Of a stretch of DNA of 64,000 nucleotides, positions 26,256-35,568 are shown piece by piece; positions within the stretch are counted from its first letter, which is position 1, and each line of letters opens with the position of its first letter. The position numbers and the translations under genes are program-made. Below the pieces are notes generated by a model. The model was not told where the DNA came from. It made no database searches and saw only the letters and a list, made by a program, of their open reading frames with translations. Source of the DNA: Palsa-504 sp963839095 (GTDB lineage Bacteria; Actinomycetota; Actinomycetes; Streptosporangiales; Streptosporangiaceae). The stretch lies in assembly GCA_963839095.1 (NCBI GenBank), contig CAWIUF010000043.1:42404-106403 (forward strand), read 5' to 3'.

Positions 26256-26909
26256 ATGCGGGTGCTCGTGGTGGAGGATCAGGCCGAGCTGGCCGACGAC
26301 ATCGCCGACGGCCTGCGCGACCAGGGCATCGGCGCGGACGTGGCCTACGACGGCTCGGCCGCGATCGAGAAGGCCCTGCTGAACTCCTACGACGTCGTCG
26401 TCCTGGACCGGGACCTGCCCCGGATCCACGGCGACGCGGTCTGCGCCACCCTGGTCGGCTCGCCGTCGCAGGCGCGCATCCTGATGCTGACCGCGGCGGG
26501 CACGGTGGACGACCGGGTGGACGGCCTCAACCTCGGCGCCGACGACTACCTGGCCAAGCCGTTCGCGTTCGCCGAGCTGGTCGCCCGGGTGCGCTCGCTG
26601 GCCCGCCGCAGCCCGGCCGCCGCCCCGGTGATCACCCGCGGCGACCTCGTGCTCGACCGGGCCCGGCGCCGGGTCAGCCGGGCCGGGCGCCCGGTCCCGC
26701 TCAACCGCAAGGAGATGGGCGTCCTGGAGGAGCTGCTGGTCGCCGACGGGGGCGTGCTCAGCGCCGAGGACCTGCTCGAGCGGGTCTGGGACGAGAACGC
26801 CGACCTGTTCACCCGGACGGTGACGGTCACCATCGGCCGGCTGCGGCGCAAGCTCGGCGAGCCCGACCCGATCGAGACCGTGATCGGCACCGGGTACCGG
26901 CTGCCATGA
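26256..26909 (+). CDS. OmpR-family response regulator
   Basis: 217 residues, intact. The receiver domain (1-115) has the acidic pocket VVEDQ and the phospho-acceptor Asp in VVVLDRDLP, plus LMLTAAG (Thr) and YLAKPF (Lys). The winged-helix domain (about 125-217) has LNRKEMGVLEELLVADGGVLSAEDLLERVW and TVTVTIGRLRRKLG. ATG 26256 is 217 bp from the divergent lipoprotein gene. Its stop overlaps the kinase ATG (ATGA). Confidence 0.92.
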   Translation: MRVLVVEDQAELADDIADGLRDQGIGADVAYDGSAAIEKALLNSYDVVVLDRDLPRIHGDAVCATLVGSPSQARILMLTAAGTVDDRVDGLNLGADDYLAKPFAFAELVARVRSLARRSPAAAPVITRGDLVLDRARRRVSRAGRPVPLNRKEMGVLEELLVADGGVLSAEDLLERVWDENADLFTRTVTVTIGRLRRKLGEPDPIETVIGTGYRLP

Positions 26910-28109
26910 GAACGGTCAGGAGGCGGCGCCGTGGCCGCAGAAGGTCAGGACCAGGCTCGCGCTGCTCTACGCCGCGCTGTTCCTGGTCTCCGGCTCGGCC
27001 CTGCTCGGCCTCACCTACGGCCTGGTCGCGGCGAACCTGCCCGCGGCCAGCTCCGCCTCGTCCGCCTCGGCACCGGCTTCGACACCGGGCAGCTGGCCAA
27101 GCTGAGCATGGCCTGCAAGCAGCCGCATCCCGACCCGGGCACGGTCGCGGCGTGCAAGCAGGCCTTCACGGCCGGGGCGAAGACCGGCGCCGCCAGCGTG
27201 CGCCAGCGCGCCCTGAACAGCCTGCTGCTGTACTCCCTGGTCGGCCTGGGCGTGATGACGGTCGCCTCGGGCGGCCTGGGCTGGTTCGTCTCCGGCCGGG
27301 TGCTGCGGCCGGTGCGGGCCATCACCGAGACCGCCCGCCGGGCCTCGGACCAGCACCTGGGCGAGCGGCTGGCCCTGACCGGCGCCCAGGACGAGCTCAA
27401 GGAGCTGGCCGACACCTTCGACGACATGCTGGAACGCCTCGACCTGGCGTTCGCCGCGCAGCGCCGGTTCGTCGCGAACGCCTCGCACGAGCTGCGCACC
27501 CCGCTGACCGTCATGCGCACCGCCATCGACGTCGACGCTGGCCAAGCCGAACCGGACCGCGCGCGCAGCTGGAGGACATGGCGGTCCGGGTCCGCCGGTC
27601 CATCGACCGGGCCGAGGCCATGATCGAGGCGCTGCTGGTGCTGGCGATCAGCGATCAGGGCGCGGTCACCCGCGAGCTGCTCGACCTCTCCGCGGTGGCC
27701 GAGGACGCCCTCGAGCTGGCCGCGCCCGGCATCGCCCGGCTCGGGCTGACCGTGCGGGCCGAGCTCGCCCCGGCCGAGACCACCGGCGACCAGGCAGCTC
27801 ATCGAGCGGATGGTGTGGAACCTGGTCGACAACGCGGTCCGGCACAACGAGCCCGGGCGGCTGGATCACGATCGCCACCGGCCGGGTCGAAGGAGGCGCC
27901 TTCCTGAGCATCGCCAACAGCGGCGCCGTGGTGCCCGCCGACGCCGTGGCCACGCTGTCCGAGCCGTTCCGCCGGCTCGGTCCGAAGACCGGGGCGGCGG
28001 CGTCGGGCTCGGGCTGTCCATCGCCCGTTCGGTCAGCGCCGCGCACGGGGCCGAGCTCGAGCTGCGCAGCCAGCCCGAGGGCGGCCTGGCCGTCCGCGTG
28101 ATCCTGTGA
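26906..28109 (+). CDS. Membrane sensor histidine kinase, multiple frame breaks
   Basis: About 400 residues when joined. TM1 is RLALLYAALFLVSGSALLGLTYGL. A short extracellular loop carries two Cys (MACKQPH... VAACKQAF). TM2 is LLLYSLVGLGVMTVASGGLGWFVSG. A HAMP domain follows (RVLRPVRAITETARRASDQHLGERL), then the H-box FVANASHELRTPLTVMRT, N-box WNLVDNAVRHNEPG and G-box VGLGLSIARSVSAAHG. Frame changes are needed near 26940, 27045, 27540, 27795, 27865 and 27985. The conserved boxes on both sides of each argue for sequence error rather than decay. It is the cognate partner of the regulator before it. Confidence 0.85.
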
Positions 28110-28116
28110 GAACGCC

Positions 28117-29044
28117 TCAGAACCCGATGGTCTCGCGTGGCCAGCTCCAGCGTGTCCTCGCACAGGAACCCGATCGACGGCGCCCCGGACTCGTAGGCCG
28201 GCCCGAGCGCCGCGTGCACCGCGTCCAGGGTCCACATCCCGTCCGGCGTGCCCGCGGCGCGGAACACCGTCCGGACCCTGGGCGGCTCCATCACCGCGGC
28301 GACGCCGCCGTGCACCACGAACACCTCGCCGTTGATCGCCTCGGCGGCCGGGCTGGACAGGTAGACCACCAGCGGCGCCACGTGCTCGGGCGCGAGCGGA
28401 TCCGGGCCATCCAGCGGCGCCGCCCCCATCAGCTCGGCCGTCATGGCGGTGCGGGCCCGGGGGCAGATGGCGTTGGCCCGCACGCCGTACCGCGAGCAGG
28501 CCCGCGCGGTGGTCACGGTGAGCGCGACGATGCCCGCCTTGGCCGCGGCGTAGTTGGGCTGGCCGATCGAGCCGAGCAGGAACGCCTCGGAGGAGGTGTT
28601 CACGATCCGCGCGTAGGCCGGGGCGCCGGTCGCCTGCCGCTGCTCCCGCCAGTACGCGGTGGCCAGCCGGGTGGTCACGAAGTGGCCGCGCAGGTGCACC
28701 CGCAGGACCAGGTCCCACTCCTGCTCGGACATGGTGAAGATCATCCGGTCGCGCAGCACGCCCGCGTTGTTGACCAGGATGTCCAGCTGCCCGTACTCCC
28801 GCAGCGCGGTGGCCAGCATCTCCTCGCCCACCGCCCACTCGCTGACGTCCCCGGCCGCCACCACCGCCTGCCCGCCCGCGGCCCTGATCTCGGCCGCCAC
28901 CGCCTCGACCGCGTCCCCCGGCAGGTCGTTGAGCACCAGCCGCGCCCCGGCCCCGGCCAGCGCCAGCGCCTCCGCCCGGCCGAGCCCCTGGCCCGCCCCG
29001 GTCACGATGGCCACCCGCCCGGCGATCGCCAGTGCATCGCTCAT
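28117..29044 (-). CDS. Hsd4A-like steroid/hydroxyacyl-CoA dehydrogenase (SDR)
   Basis: About 308 residues from ATG 29044. The NAD motif is VAIVTGAGQGLGRAEALALA. LVNNAGVLRDRMIFTMSEQEWDLVLRVHLRGHF and GQPNYAAAKAGI (YxxxK) follow, then the long C-terminal extension typical of 17beta-HSD4/Hsd4A enzymes. In sterol degraders these oxidise the 22-hydroxyl of side-chain CoA esters (C22 acyl-CoA). A frame change near 28130 restores the ending TRETIGF and TGA at 28117-28119. It is 15 bp downstream of the SDR at 29059, hence the same KstR-controlled operon. It resembles Mtb Rv3502c. Confidence 0.85.
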
Positions 29045-29058
29045 GAACAACGCCCTCC

Positions 29059-29818
29059 TCAGTAACCGGGACCCGACAGCAGGCCGCCGTCGGCGACGAA
29101 CTCGCTCCCGGTCGAGTACGACGACTCGTCCGAGGCCAGGTACGCCACCAGCCGCGAGATCTCCACCGGCTCGGCGAACCGGTGCAGCGGCATGGCCTTC
29201 ATGAACGCCTCGGAACTGTCGGCTCGGTCATCGGTCGACTCCATCACCATCCGGGTCAGCACCCCGCCCGGGTGCACCGAGTTGACCCGGATGCCGAACT
29301 CCGCCAGCTCCTGCGCGGCCGCCTTCGTCATCCCGCGCACCGCGAACTTGCTCGCGCTGTAGGCGGACAGCCCGGCCGCCCCGGTGAATCCCTCGATCGA
29401 GGAGATGTTGACGATGGACCCGCCGCCCGCCCGCTTCATCGGCTCGATCGCGGACTTCATGCCGAGCCAGCAGCCCACCGCGTTGACCTCGAGCACCCGC
29501 CGGAAGCCGTCCAGCGTCATCTCGGCGATCGGCGCGAACGTCAGGATCCCGGCGTTGTTCACCAGCACGTCCAGCCGCCCGAACGTCTCCTCGGTGGCCG
29601 CCACCGCCGCGCCCCAGTCATCGGAGCTGGTCACGTCGAGGTGCAGGTACCGGCAGTGACTCCTCGCCGAGCTTGCCCGCCACGTACTGACCTTGCTCGT
29701 CCCGCACGTCGCCGAAGACCACCCGGGCGCCCTCGGCGACGAAGTGCCGCACGTGGGACTTGCCCATCCCGCGGGCCCCGCCGGTGATCAGCGCGACCTT
29801 GCCCTCGAGTTTGCCCAT
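29059..29818 (-). CDS. FabG3/Rv2002-like hydroxysteroid dehydrogenase, one frame break
   Basis: About 252-residue SDR. MGKLEGKVALITGGARGMGKSHVRHF and VVFGDVRDEQG match Mtb Rv2002 (20beta-hydroxysteroid dehydrogenase). After a frame change near 29656 the protein continues RYLHLDVTSSDDW, VLVNNAGILTF, INISSIEGF-type Ser, YSASKFAVRG (YxxxK) and YLASDESSYSTGSEFVADGG. The ATG at 29818 is 22 bp from a KstR operator with an extra half-site. It is the first gene of the minus-strand pair with the Hsd4A-like gene. Confidence 0.88.
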
Positions 29819-29827
29819 GGCACGAGA

Positions 29828-30472
29828 CTAGCGCAGAACTAGAACGTGTTCTATTGCAGCTCGCTCATCAGGCCGGGCCGTGATCCCCTCGAACACCAGC
29901 CGCAGCAGCGCGTCGGCCACCTGGTCGGTGGTGTAGCCCTCGGCCAGCCGCCACTGCGACGGGATCCACAGCACGTCCCGCAGCAGCCGGTAGGTGAGCC
30001 GGGCGTCCAGGTCGGCGCGGAAGAGCCCGGCCGCCTTGCCCCGCTCGAGCTGGGTGACCCAGGCCCGCTCGATCTCGCCCACGGCCTTGCGCAGGTACCC
30101 GAACCGGGGCTGCCCGCTGAAGTAGCTCCAGTCGTTCTGCAGCATGGCCAGCGCGGGCCGGTGCCGGGCCAGCGTATGGCTGGTCGACCGCACGATCTGC
30201 TCCAGCACGTCCCGCGGGGAGCCGCCCGAGTCCGCCGCGGCCCGGTAGTCGGCGAGCACGTCGTTGATGAAGCCGGACAGGATCTCGTCGCCGATCGATT
30301 CCTTGGAGTCGAAGTGGTGATACAGGCTGCCGGACAAGATGCCCGCGGCGTCCGCGATCTCGCGCACGGTGGTGGCCCGGTAGCCCTTCTGCGCGAACAG
30401 CTCGCCCGCGAGCTGCACCACATCAGCCCGCCGTCCGGACCGAGCCGGGCCGCTCTCACGTGTCGCGCTCAC
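29828..30472 (-). CDS. kstR2: TetR repressor KstR2-like
   Basis: 214 residues from GTG 30472. The HTH at about residues 17-62 (ELFAQKGYRATTVREIADAAGILSGSLYHHFDSKESI) is nearly diagnostic of KstR2, which senses HIP-CoA and represses ring C/D genes. The ligand domain has QPRFGYLRKAVGEIERAW and LTYRLLRDVLWIPSQW, as in Mtb Rv3557c. The C-terminus (AAIEHVLVLR) is encoded by the KstR operator itself, so the true end may lie a little earlier in another frame. It is 7 bp after the sulfotransferase gene. I found no canonical KstR2 palindrome (CAAG..CTTG type) in the window. Confidence 0.82.
   Translation of the reverse strand: MSATRESGPARSGRRADVVQLAGELFAQKGYRATTVREIADAAGILSGSLYHHFDSKESIGDEILSGFINDVLADYRAAADSGGSPRDVLEQIVRSTSHTLARHRPALAMLQNDWSYFSGQPRFGYLRKAVGEIERAWVTQLERGKAAGLFRADLDARLTYRLLRDVLWIPSQWRLAEGYTTDQVADALLRLVFEGITARPDERAAIEHVLVLR
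29834..29853. promoter_or_regulatory. KstR-type operator 5 with extra half-site
   Basis: TAGAACGTGTTCTA at 29840-29853 preceded by CAGAAC at 29834-29839. It sits upstream of the FabG3-like gene on the minus strand and overlaps the last codons of the KstR2-like gene. Confidence 0.85.
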
Positions 30473-30479
30473 CGTGTGA

Positions 30480-31632
30480 TTATCGCAGCTCTGCCGTCAG
30501 ACCCGAAAAACGCGCGCCGACGTCCGCGTCGGTCAGGCCGAAGTCGGCGAGGGCGTACCGGTGCGCGGGCGCGGTACCGGGGCTCCCGGTCACCCGTTCG
30601 GTCGCCAGGGCTTGCATGGCACCGGCCGCGGCCCCGGTGAACGGGATCCCGAAGTGGGCGTAGACCGCTTCGGCCACCCCGACCGGGTCGGCCACCAGGT
30701 TCTCGTAGCGGACATCGAAAAACCGGGCCTGGTCGTGCCGGGCCCGTGCCACCCTGAACCGCTCCAGCCCCGAGGCCCACAGCTCCAGCTGATCCCGGCC
30801 GATGACGTCACCCGCGAACACCTCCGACCAGCCCGCCGTCGCCTGCGCCGTCAGGCTGCAGACCGAGGCGATCGCGGTGCCCGGGTCCCGGTGCGTCTGG
30901 ATGACCAGGGCGTCCGGGTAGACCGCGAGCAGCGCGTCGAGCGCGAACAGGTGGCTGGGGTTTTTCAGCACCCACCGTTTCCCGGCGTCCGGCAGGCCGA
31001 TGAGCTGCAGGTTGCGCCGGTGCCGCCGGTACGGCTCCGTCCAGTCCTGCGTGCTCAGCCAGGCCGAGTAGGACGGCAGGTGGGCCAGGCACTCCCACGA
31101 GACCGACCGCATCGACTGGCGCAGCAGCTGCCAGCACTCCTCGACCTGGTCGGCCGCCATGTAGTGCACCCCCATGAACTCGGGGTGCGCGACGTGGTGC
31201 TTCTCGCAGCCAGCCTGGATGTACCCGAAGACCGGGTCCGCCGCCCAGCTTTCCCGCGGCGGCCGCGGCTGCGGCACCTCGGCCAGCCACATCTCCAGGC
31301 CCTGGTGGGCCGGGTCGGCCACCAGCAGCCGGTGCAGCGCCGTGGTCCCGGTCCGGGGCAGCCCGGTCACGAACAGCGGCCGGGTGATCCGCGACCTGGG
31401 CGTGCTCCGGGTGCGCCCGCCAGGCCGCCTCGCTGATCAGCCGGGCGGTCAGCGCGCCGCGCAGCATGGCCCGCGCTACCCGCACGCCCCGCTCGGTCAG
31501 CCCCGCCTCGGCGGCATAGGAATCCAGCAGGACCGCGAGCCCGTCGGAGTAGTCATCCGGCCCGAAGTCGCTGAGCCCGGTGGCCGCGGCCGCCAGTTCC
31601 CGCAGTTCCCCGACGGTGCCCAGCGAGCTCAA
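30480..31632 (-). CDS. Sulfotransferase-family protein, Rv3529c-like, one frame break
   Basis: About 383 residues from TTG 31632, overlapping the SDR stop (TTGA). An N-terminal helical region (LDSYAAEAGLTERGV) is followed, after a frame change near 31396, by the PAPS 5-prime-phosphosulfate loop VTGLPRTGTTALHRLL. The 3-prime-phosphate motif is IQTHRDPGTAIASVCSLT. VLKNPSHLFALDALLAVYPDA and ARFFDVRYENLVADPVG are typical of the Sulfotransfer_3 family. Rv3529c belongs to the KstR regulon and lies beside the same SDR/DUF1214 pair in Mtb. Whether it sulfates a sterol is unproven. Confidence 0.85.
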
Positions 31633-32405
31633 TGGTGGTACTCACCGCAGTTGACGTCCAGGCACTGCCCGGTGATCGCCCGGGCCAGCGGTGAGGCCAG
31701 GAAGACCACCGCGTCCGCGATCTCGTCCGGCTCGGGCAGCCGGCGCAGGTCGATGCCGGCCGCGGTCTCGGCGTAGATGTCGTCCACCGACACCCCGCGC
31801 TTGTGCGCCAGGTACCCGAAGTACCACTTCAGCGAGTCGCCCCAGATGTGCCCGGGCGCCACCGAGTTCACCCTGATCCCGCGCGGGCCGAACTCGGTGG
31901 CCAGGCTCTGCGCCATCGCCAGCAGCGCGGCCTTGGTCAGCTTGTACGGACCCATCCCGAGCTGGGAGAACCGCACCACCATCGAGTTGACCATCACCAC
32001 CGCGCCCTTGCTCTCCTCCAGCAGCGGGGTGAACAGCCTGGTCAGCCGGAGCGCGGAGACCACGTTGCCGTCGAAGCTGGCGCTCAGCGCCTCCAGCGGG
32101 ACGGCGCCGAGACCCTTGATCGGCGGCATCGCGAGCGCGTTATAAACAAGACCATCAACCCGGCCGAACGAGTTCCGAGCCGCCTCGGCCAGCCGTTCCT
32201 GCGCCGCGGCGTCGGCCAGGTCGGTGGGCACCGCCAGGGCGCGGCGGCCCAGGCCGTCCACCTCCTTGGCCACCTCGTCGAGCCGCTCCGCGGTCCGTGC
32301 CGCCAGCACCACGTCGGCGCCTTCGCGCGCGGCCGCCAGCGCGATGGAACGGCCGAGTCCCGCCCCGACCCCGGCCACCACGACTACCTTGTCCCGCAGC
32401 ATCAT
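31629..32405 (-). CDS. SDR oxidoreductase, Rv3530c-like
   Basis: 258 residues, intact. The NAD-binding motif is VVVVAGVGAGLGRSIALAAA. LVYNALAMPP replaces the usual NNAG, and the catalytic pair appears as MVNSMVVRFSQLGMGPYKLTKAAL (Tyr and Lys). The start is ATG 32405 in the TGATG overlap with the DUF1214 gene. The order DUF1214-SDR-sulfotransferase equals Rv3531c-Rv3530c-Rv3529c. The substrate is likely a steroid hydroxyl or ketone, inferred from context only. Confidence 0.85.
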   Translation of the reverse strand: MMLRDKVVVVAGVGAGLGRSIALAAAREGADVVLAARTAERLDEVAKEVDGLGRRALAVPTDLADAAAQERLAEAARNSFGRVDGLVYNALAMPPIKGLGAVPLEALSASFDGNVVSALRLTRLFTPLLEESKGAVVMVNSMVVRFSQLGMGPYKLTKAALLAMAQSLATEFGPRGIRVNSVAPGHIWGDSLKWYFGYLAHKRGVSVDDIYAETAAGIDLRRLPEPDEIADAVVFLASPLARAITGQCLDVNCGEYHH

Positions 32406-33577
32406 CAGCCCAGCATCCTTTCCGCCACGGCGGCCTGCCGCGCCGCGATCCGCGCCCGCCATTCCCCGGGCGACACCCGTGCCCCGGCGTAGTACGGCAG
32501 CGCCCGGCTTATCTCATCGAACCGCACCACCTCGACCCGCGGGCCGTCGTCCGGCGTCAGGTCCCGCCGCAGCTGCTGCCAGCGGATCTGCACGTAGCCG
32601 CGGCGGCGCCCGGTGAGCTCCAGCCAGTTGGCCAGTCCCGGGTCGCGCTCGCTGATCACGAAGCGCAGCCTCCCGTCCGGGTCGGTCCGGGCCTGGTCGG
32701 CGGTGAGGCTGGTCTGGTGGTTGATGTAGTCCAGCGAGATGTACCACTGGCTGCCGAGCTGGATGCCCTGGTAGGGCGCGACGTCGCGGCCGGCCGCGGG
32801 CACCGTCACGATCATCGCCTGGTCGGAGTCCAGCTCGAAGTGGCCGGCCGAGGAGAACTGGGTGGCCAGCCCGCCCGGCGTCAGCCGCGGCGACGTCATC
32901 GTGTTGACCGGCTCGTTGAGGTAGAACCACTCGGGGAAGGCGATGAACGTCCGCAGCCGGGACAGCAGGATCTTGCCCGCCACGCCGTACCGCCTGGCCA
33001 GCGCGTCGTTGTCCGGCGGCGGCGGCGCCAGCCCGGCCCGGTCATCGCGGCGGATGCTGATCGTGCCCCGCCGCTCGCGCGCCCAGTCCGAGTAGACCTC
33101 CCGGACCAGCAGCATCGAGGAACCGGGGCCGAGCCTGAAGTAGTTCGGTCCGGGCTCGCCCGGACCGAACCGCACCTCGAACTCCCCGTCGGCGCCGATC
33201 TCGATCGCCCGGTCGTCGAACGCGCTCAGGCTGTCCGGCACCTCGACCGGGGAGTAGTCGCCCTTCAGCACCTGGAAGTTCAGGTCGGCGGTGCTGCCGC
33301 GCCGCCCCGTGACCACGTACTCGGCGTCGTCGCGGAGATAGGAGTGGAAGTACAGCGTGTCCGGGTTGTCCAGGCCCAGCTTGGTGTAGGGCCCGGTCGA
33401 CATCACGAAATACGGGAAGTCCTTCTGGTAGGCCCAGGCCAGCCGGAGCGAGGCCTGGATACTGCCCGCCAGGTAGTCGTACCCTTCGGCCAGGTCCTGC
33501 TCGGTGGCGACGAACGGCGCCCCGGCGATGATCTTCTCCGCCTCCGCGATCGCCTCACTGAACGGCTGGGTCAGCAC
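32405..33577 (-). CDS. DUF1214-domain protein, Rv3531c-like
   Basis: 390 residues, intact. A soluble beta-rich protein beginning LTQPFSEAIAEAEKIIAGAPF. Segments such as DNPDTLYFHSYLRDDAEYVVTGRRGS, GTISIRRDD and LQIRWQQLRR-type strands fit the DUF1254/1214 jelly-roll family. The biochemical role is unknown. The Mtb counterpart is sterol-induced. Its start overlaps the SnoaL gene end by 23 bp and its stop overlaps the SDR ATG, giving a four-gene operon 34079-30480 that begins at the KstR operator at 34114. Confidence 0.8.
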   Translation of the reverse strand: MLTQPFSEAIAEAEKIIAGAPFVATEQDLAEGYDYLAGSIQASLRLAWAYQKDFPYFVMSTGPYTKLGLDNPDTLYFHSYLRDDAEYVVTGRRGSTADLNFQVLKGDYSPVEVPDSLSAFDDRAIEIGADGEFEVRFGPGEPGPNYFRLGPGSSMLLVREVYSDWARERRGTISIRRDDRAGLAPPPPDNDALARRYGVAGKILLSRLRTFIAFPEWFYLNEPVNTMTSPRLTPGGLATQFSSAGHFELDSDQAMIVTVPAAGRDVAPYQGIQLGSQWYISLDYINHQTSLTADQARTDPDGRLRFVISERDPGLANWLELTGRRRGYVQIRWQQLRRDLTPDDGPRVEVVRFDEISRALPYYAGARVSPGEWRARIAARQAAVAERMLG

Positions 33578-34079
33578 TGCTCACCTTTGTCACGGGCGGC
33601 TCTCCCAGCTTGGCCGTGATCCGGAAGCTCGGCAGGTCATCCAGCGACATCATCGCCTCGTAGGTCCGCGTGTACCCGGTATGGGCGATCCGCCACCGGC
33701 CGTCCGCGCCGCGCTCGTACCGGTCCCGGTAGAAGGCCGCGCCGGTGATCACCACCTTGAACTCGGTCGCGATCACGGTGTCCTCGAACGACCAGATGCC
33801 CTCGGCCACGTCGCCGTCCACGGTGATCTCCGGCTGGCCCGCGCGGTGCACGGTGATCATGGAAGGCCCGAGGTTCTTGCGCAGGAAGCCGATGATCGCG
33901 TCCCGGCCGTCCAGCTTCAGCGGCTTGCCGTAGACCTGCGTGCCGTAGTCGACGGTCGCCTCCGGGGTGAACACCTCGGCTAGCTCGTCCCACAGCTTCA
34001 GGTCCACGCACCGCAGGTACCGGTATTTCACCTGGCGGATCTCTTCGAGCGTGGCCAGGTCCACAGGGGCATGGTCCAT
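33555..34079 (-). CDS. SnoaL-like (NTF2-fold) protein
   Basis: 174 residues from ATG 34079. An NTF2-like cone fold is indicated by IRQVKYRYLRCVDLKLWDELAEVFTPEATVDYG, LDGRDAIIGFLRKNLG and GRWRIAHTGYTRTYEAM. Members include ketosteroid isomerases, polyketide cyclases and scytalone dehydratases, and a Tyr/Asp pair like theirs is seen near the N-terminus. As first gene of a KstR-controlled operon it may isomerise or hydrate a sterol intermediate (inference). The ATG chosen gives the family N-terminus; the operator starts 35 bp upstream. Confidence 0.82.
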   Translation of the reverse strand: MDHAPVDLATLEEIRQVKYRYLRCVDLKLWDELAEVFTPEATVDYGTQVYGKPLKLDGRDAIIGFLRKNLGPSMITVHRAGQPEITVDGDVAEGIWSFEDTVIATEFKVVITGAAFYRDRYERGADGRWRIAHTGYTRTYEAMMSLDDLPSFRITAKLGEPPVTKVSSADPAVQ

Positions 34080-34108
34080 GGACCCAAGCTTGGTCCATCC
34101 GATTGACC

Positions 34109-34127
34109 AGAACAAGAACCTGTTCTA
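34109..34127. promoter_or_regulatory. KstR-type operator 6 with extra half-site
   Basis: AAGAACCTGTTCTA at 34114-34127, with a CAGAAC half-site at 34108-34113. It is shared by the SnoaL operon (minus) and the LLM gene (plus, GTG 10 bp downstream). The 10-bp distance suggests a leaderless or very short-leader transcript. Confidence 0.82.
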
Positions 34128-34137
34128 GTTTTTTCGG

Positions 34138-35016
34138 GTGCGCTTCAGCTATGCGGAGTCGATGACGGATCCCTCCTATTACCCGGCGCTGGCCCGCGCC
34201 GCCGAGGAGGCCGGCTACGACTCGATGATCGTGCCGGACAGCATCTGCTATCCGCTGCACTCCGACAGCGTGTACCCGTTCAACCCGGACGGCAGCCGGG
34301 AGTTCCTCGAGGACAAGCCGTTCCTCGAGCCCTTCTCGCTCATCCCCGCGCTGGGCGCGGTGACCAGCACGCTGCGGTTCACCACGTTCGTCCTCAAGCT
34401 GCCGGTGCGCGACCCGGTGCTGACCGCCAAGCAGGCCACCTCGACCGCCGTCCTCACCGGCGGCCGCCTGGTCCTCGGCGTCGGCGTCAGCCCCTGGCGG
34501 GAGGACTACGAGGTCCTCGGGATTCCCTGGGCCGGCCGCGGCCGCCGGATGGACGAGGAGATCGCCATCCTGCGCGGCCTGGCCGCCGGCGGCTACTTCG
34601 AATACCACGGCCAGGTTTTCGACCTGGCCCCTATCAAGATCGCCCCGGTGCCGCCCGAGCCGATCCCCATCCTCATCGGCGGCCACTCCGACGCCGCCCT
34701 GCGCCGCGCCGCCCGGTCCGGCGACGGCTGGATGCACGGCGGGGGAGATCCCGCCGACCTGCCCGGGCTGCTGGACAAGCTGGCCCGCTTCCGCCGCGAG
34801 GAGGGCACCGAGAGCCGCCCGTTCGAGATCCACGTCATCTCCACCGACGCCTACACCCATGACGGCCTCCGCCGCCTGGAGGACCAGGGCGTCACCGACG
34901 TCATCGTCGGCTTCCGCTGGCCCTACGTCACCGGCCCCGACACCGAGCTCCTGGAAACCAAGCTCACCCACCTCCGCCGCTACGCCCGCACCATCATCGC
35001 CACCACCACCCGCTAG
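34138..35016 (+). CDS. LLM-class F420-dependent oxidoreductase, Rv0953c-like
   Basis: 292 residues, intact, GTG 34138. RFSYAESMTDPSYYPALARAAEEAGYDSM and PDSICYPLHSDSVYPFNPDG match Mtb Rv0953c closely. GGRLVLGVGVSPWREDYEVLG, PIPILIGGHSDAALRRAARSGDGWMHGGG and GVTDVIVGFRWPY follow. F420-dependent reductases of this type reduce enones or aldehydes; the steroid substrate is unknown. It is the only plus-strand gene of its operator, divergent from the SnoaL operon. Confidence 0.85.
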   Translation: MRFSYAESMTDPSYYPALARAAEEAGYDSMIVPDSICYPLHSDSVYPFNPDGSREFLEDKPFLEPFSLIPALGAVTSTLRFTTFVLKLPVRDPVLTAKQATSTAVLTGGRLVLGVGVSPWREDYEVLGIPWAGRGRRMDEEIAILRGLAAGGYFEYHGQVFDLAPIKIAPVPPEPIPILIGGHSDAALRRAARSGDGWMHGGGDPADLPGLLDKLARFRREEGTESRPFEIHVISTDAYTHDGLRRLEDQGVTDVIVGFRWPYVTGPDTELLETKLTHLRRYARTIIATTTR

Positions 35017-35133
35017 CCCCGGAACTATGCTGGCCTGGTGATCAGGCCGCCGGCGAGGCCCACGTGGCCTCGGAGCGGTCTGCCGGTAGCGAAACGGGTG
35101 GGCTCGCCGGACGCGTCGCTTTACGCTAGCGGT

Positions 35134-35538
35134 ATGGCCGAGAGCGCGCGCGTCGTCCCGCTGCGACGGGAATCCCAGCCACCGGCGCCTCCCCCGGAGG
35201 CACCCGCCCAGGAGCCGCTCTGGCGGGAAGTACTGGGCCGCCGGCTCCGGGCACTGCGCCAGGACCGGGACGAGAAGCTCGCCGAGACGGCCGGCCGGGC
35301 CGGCATCTCGCCGCAGTACCTCTCCGAGATCGAGCGCGGCCGCAAGGAACCGTCGAGCGAGATGATCGCCGCCTTGGCCGGCGCGCTGGACACCACGCTC
35401 ATCACCTTGACCGAGCAAGTCGCCGGCGACCTCCGCCGCCAGCAGGTCCTCGCCCGCCAGGCACTGGCCCCGCAGGCCCTGGCTCAGCGAGCCAGGGCCC
35501 GCGCCTCCGGTCCCGTCCTCCTCGCCCTCGCGGCCTAG
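35134..35538 (+). CDS. popR: XRE-family regulator, PopR/ClgR-like
   Basis: 134 residues. A basic Pro-rich start is followed by an HTH_3 domain at about residues 32-95 (LGRRLRALRQDRDEKLAETAGRAGISPQYLSEIERGRKEPSSEMIAALAGAL). In Streptomyces, PopR activates clpP3-clpP4 when ClpP1P2 fails and is itself a Clp substrate through C-terminal alanines. This protein also ends in LALAA, a plausible degron. Convergent clpP genes lie 30 bp downstream, and a CTGCC-N3-GGCAG palindrome of PopR type is found in their promoter. The start ATG 35134 follows the palindrome TACGCTAGCG, a possible autoregulatory site. Confidence 0.8.
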   Translation: MAESARVVPLRRESQPPAPPPEAPAQEPLWREVLGRRLRALRQDRDEKLAETAGRAGISPQYLSEIERGRKEPSSEMIAALAGALDTTLITLTEQVAGDLRRQQVLARQALAPQALAQRARARASGPVLLALAA

Positions 35539-35568
35539 AGCCAGCCCCGGCCTCAGGCAGCCCGGACC

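Noticed and set aside
29828..30472. Search for the KstR2 palindrome (CAAG..CTTG type) near the KstR2-like gene and the ipd operon
   Set aside because: No convincing match was seen by eye in any promoter region; only unrelated CAAG or CTTG tetramers inside genes.
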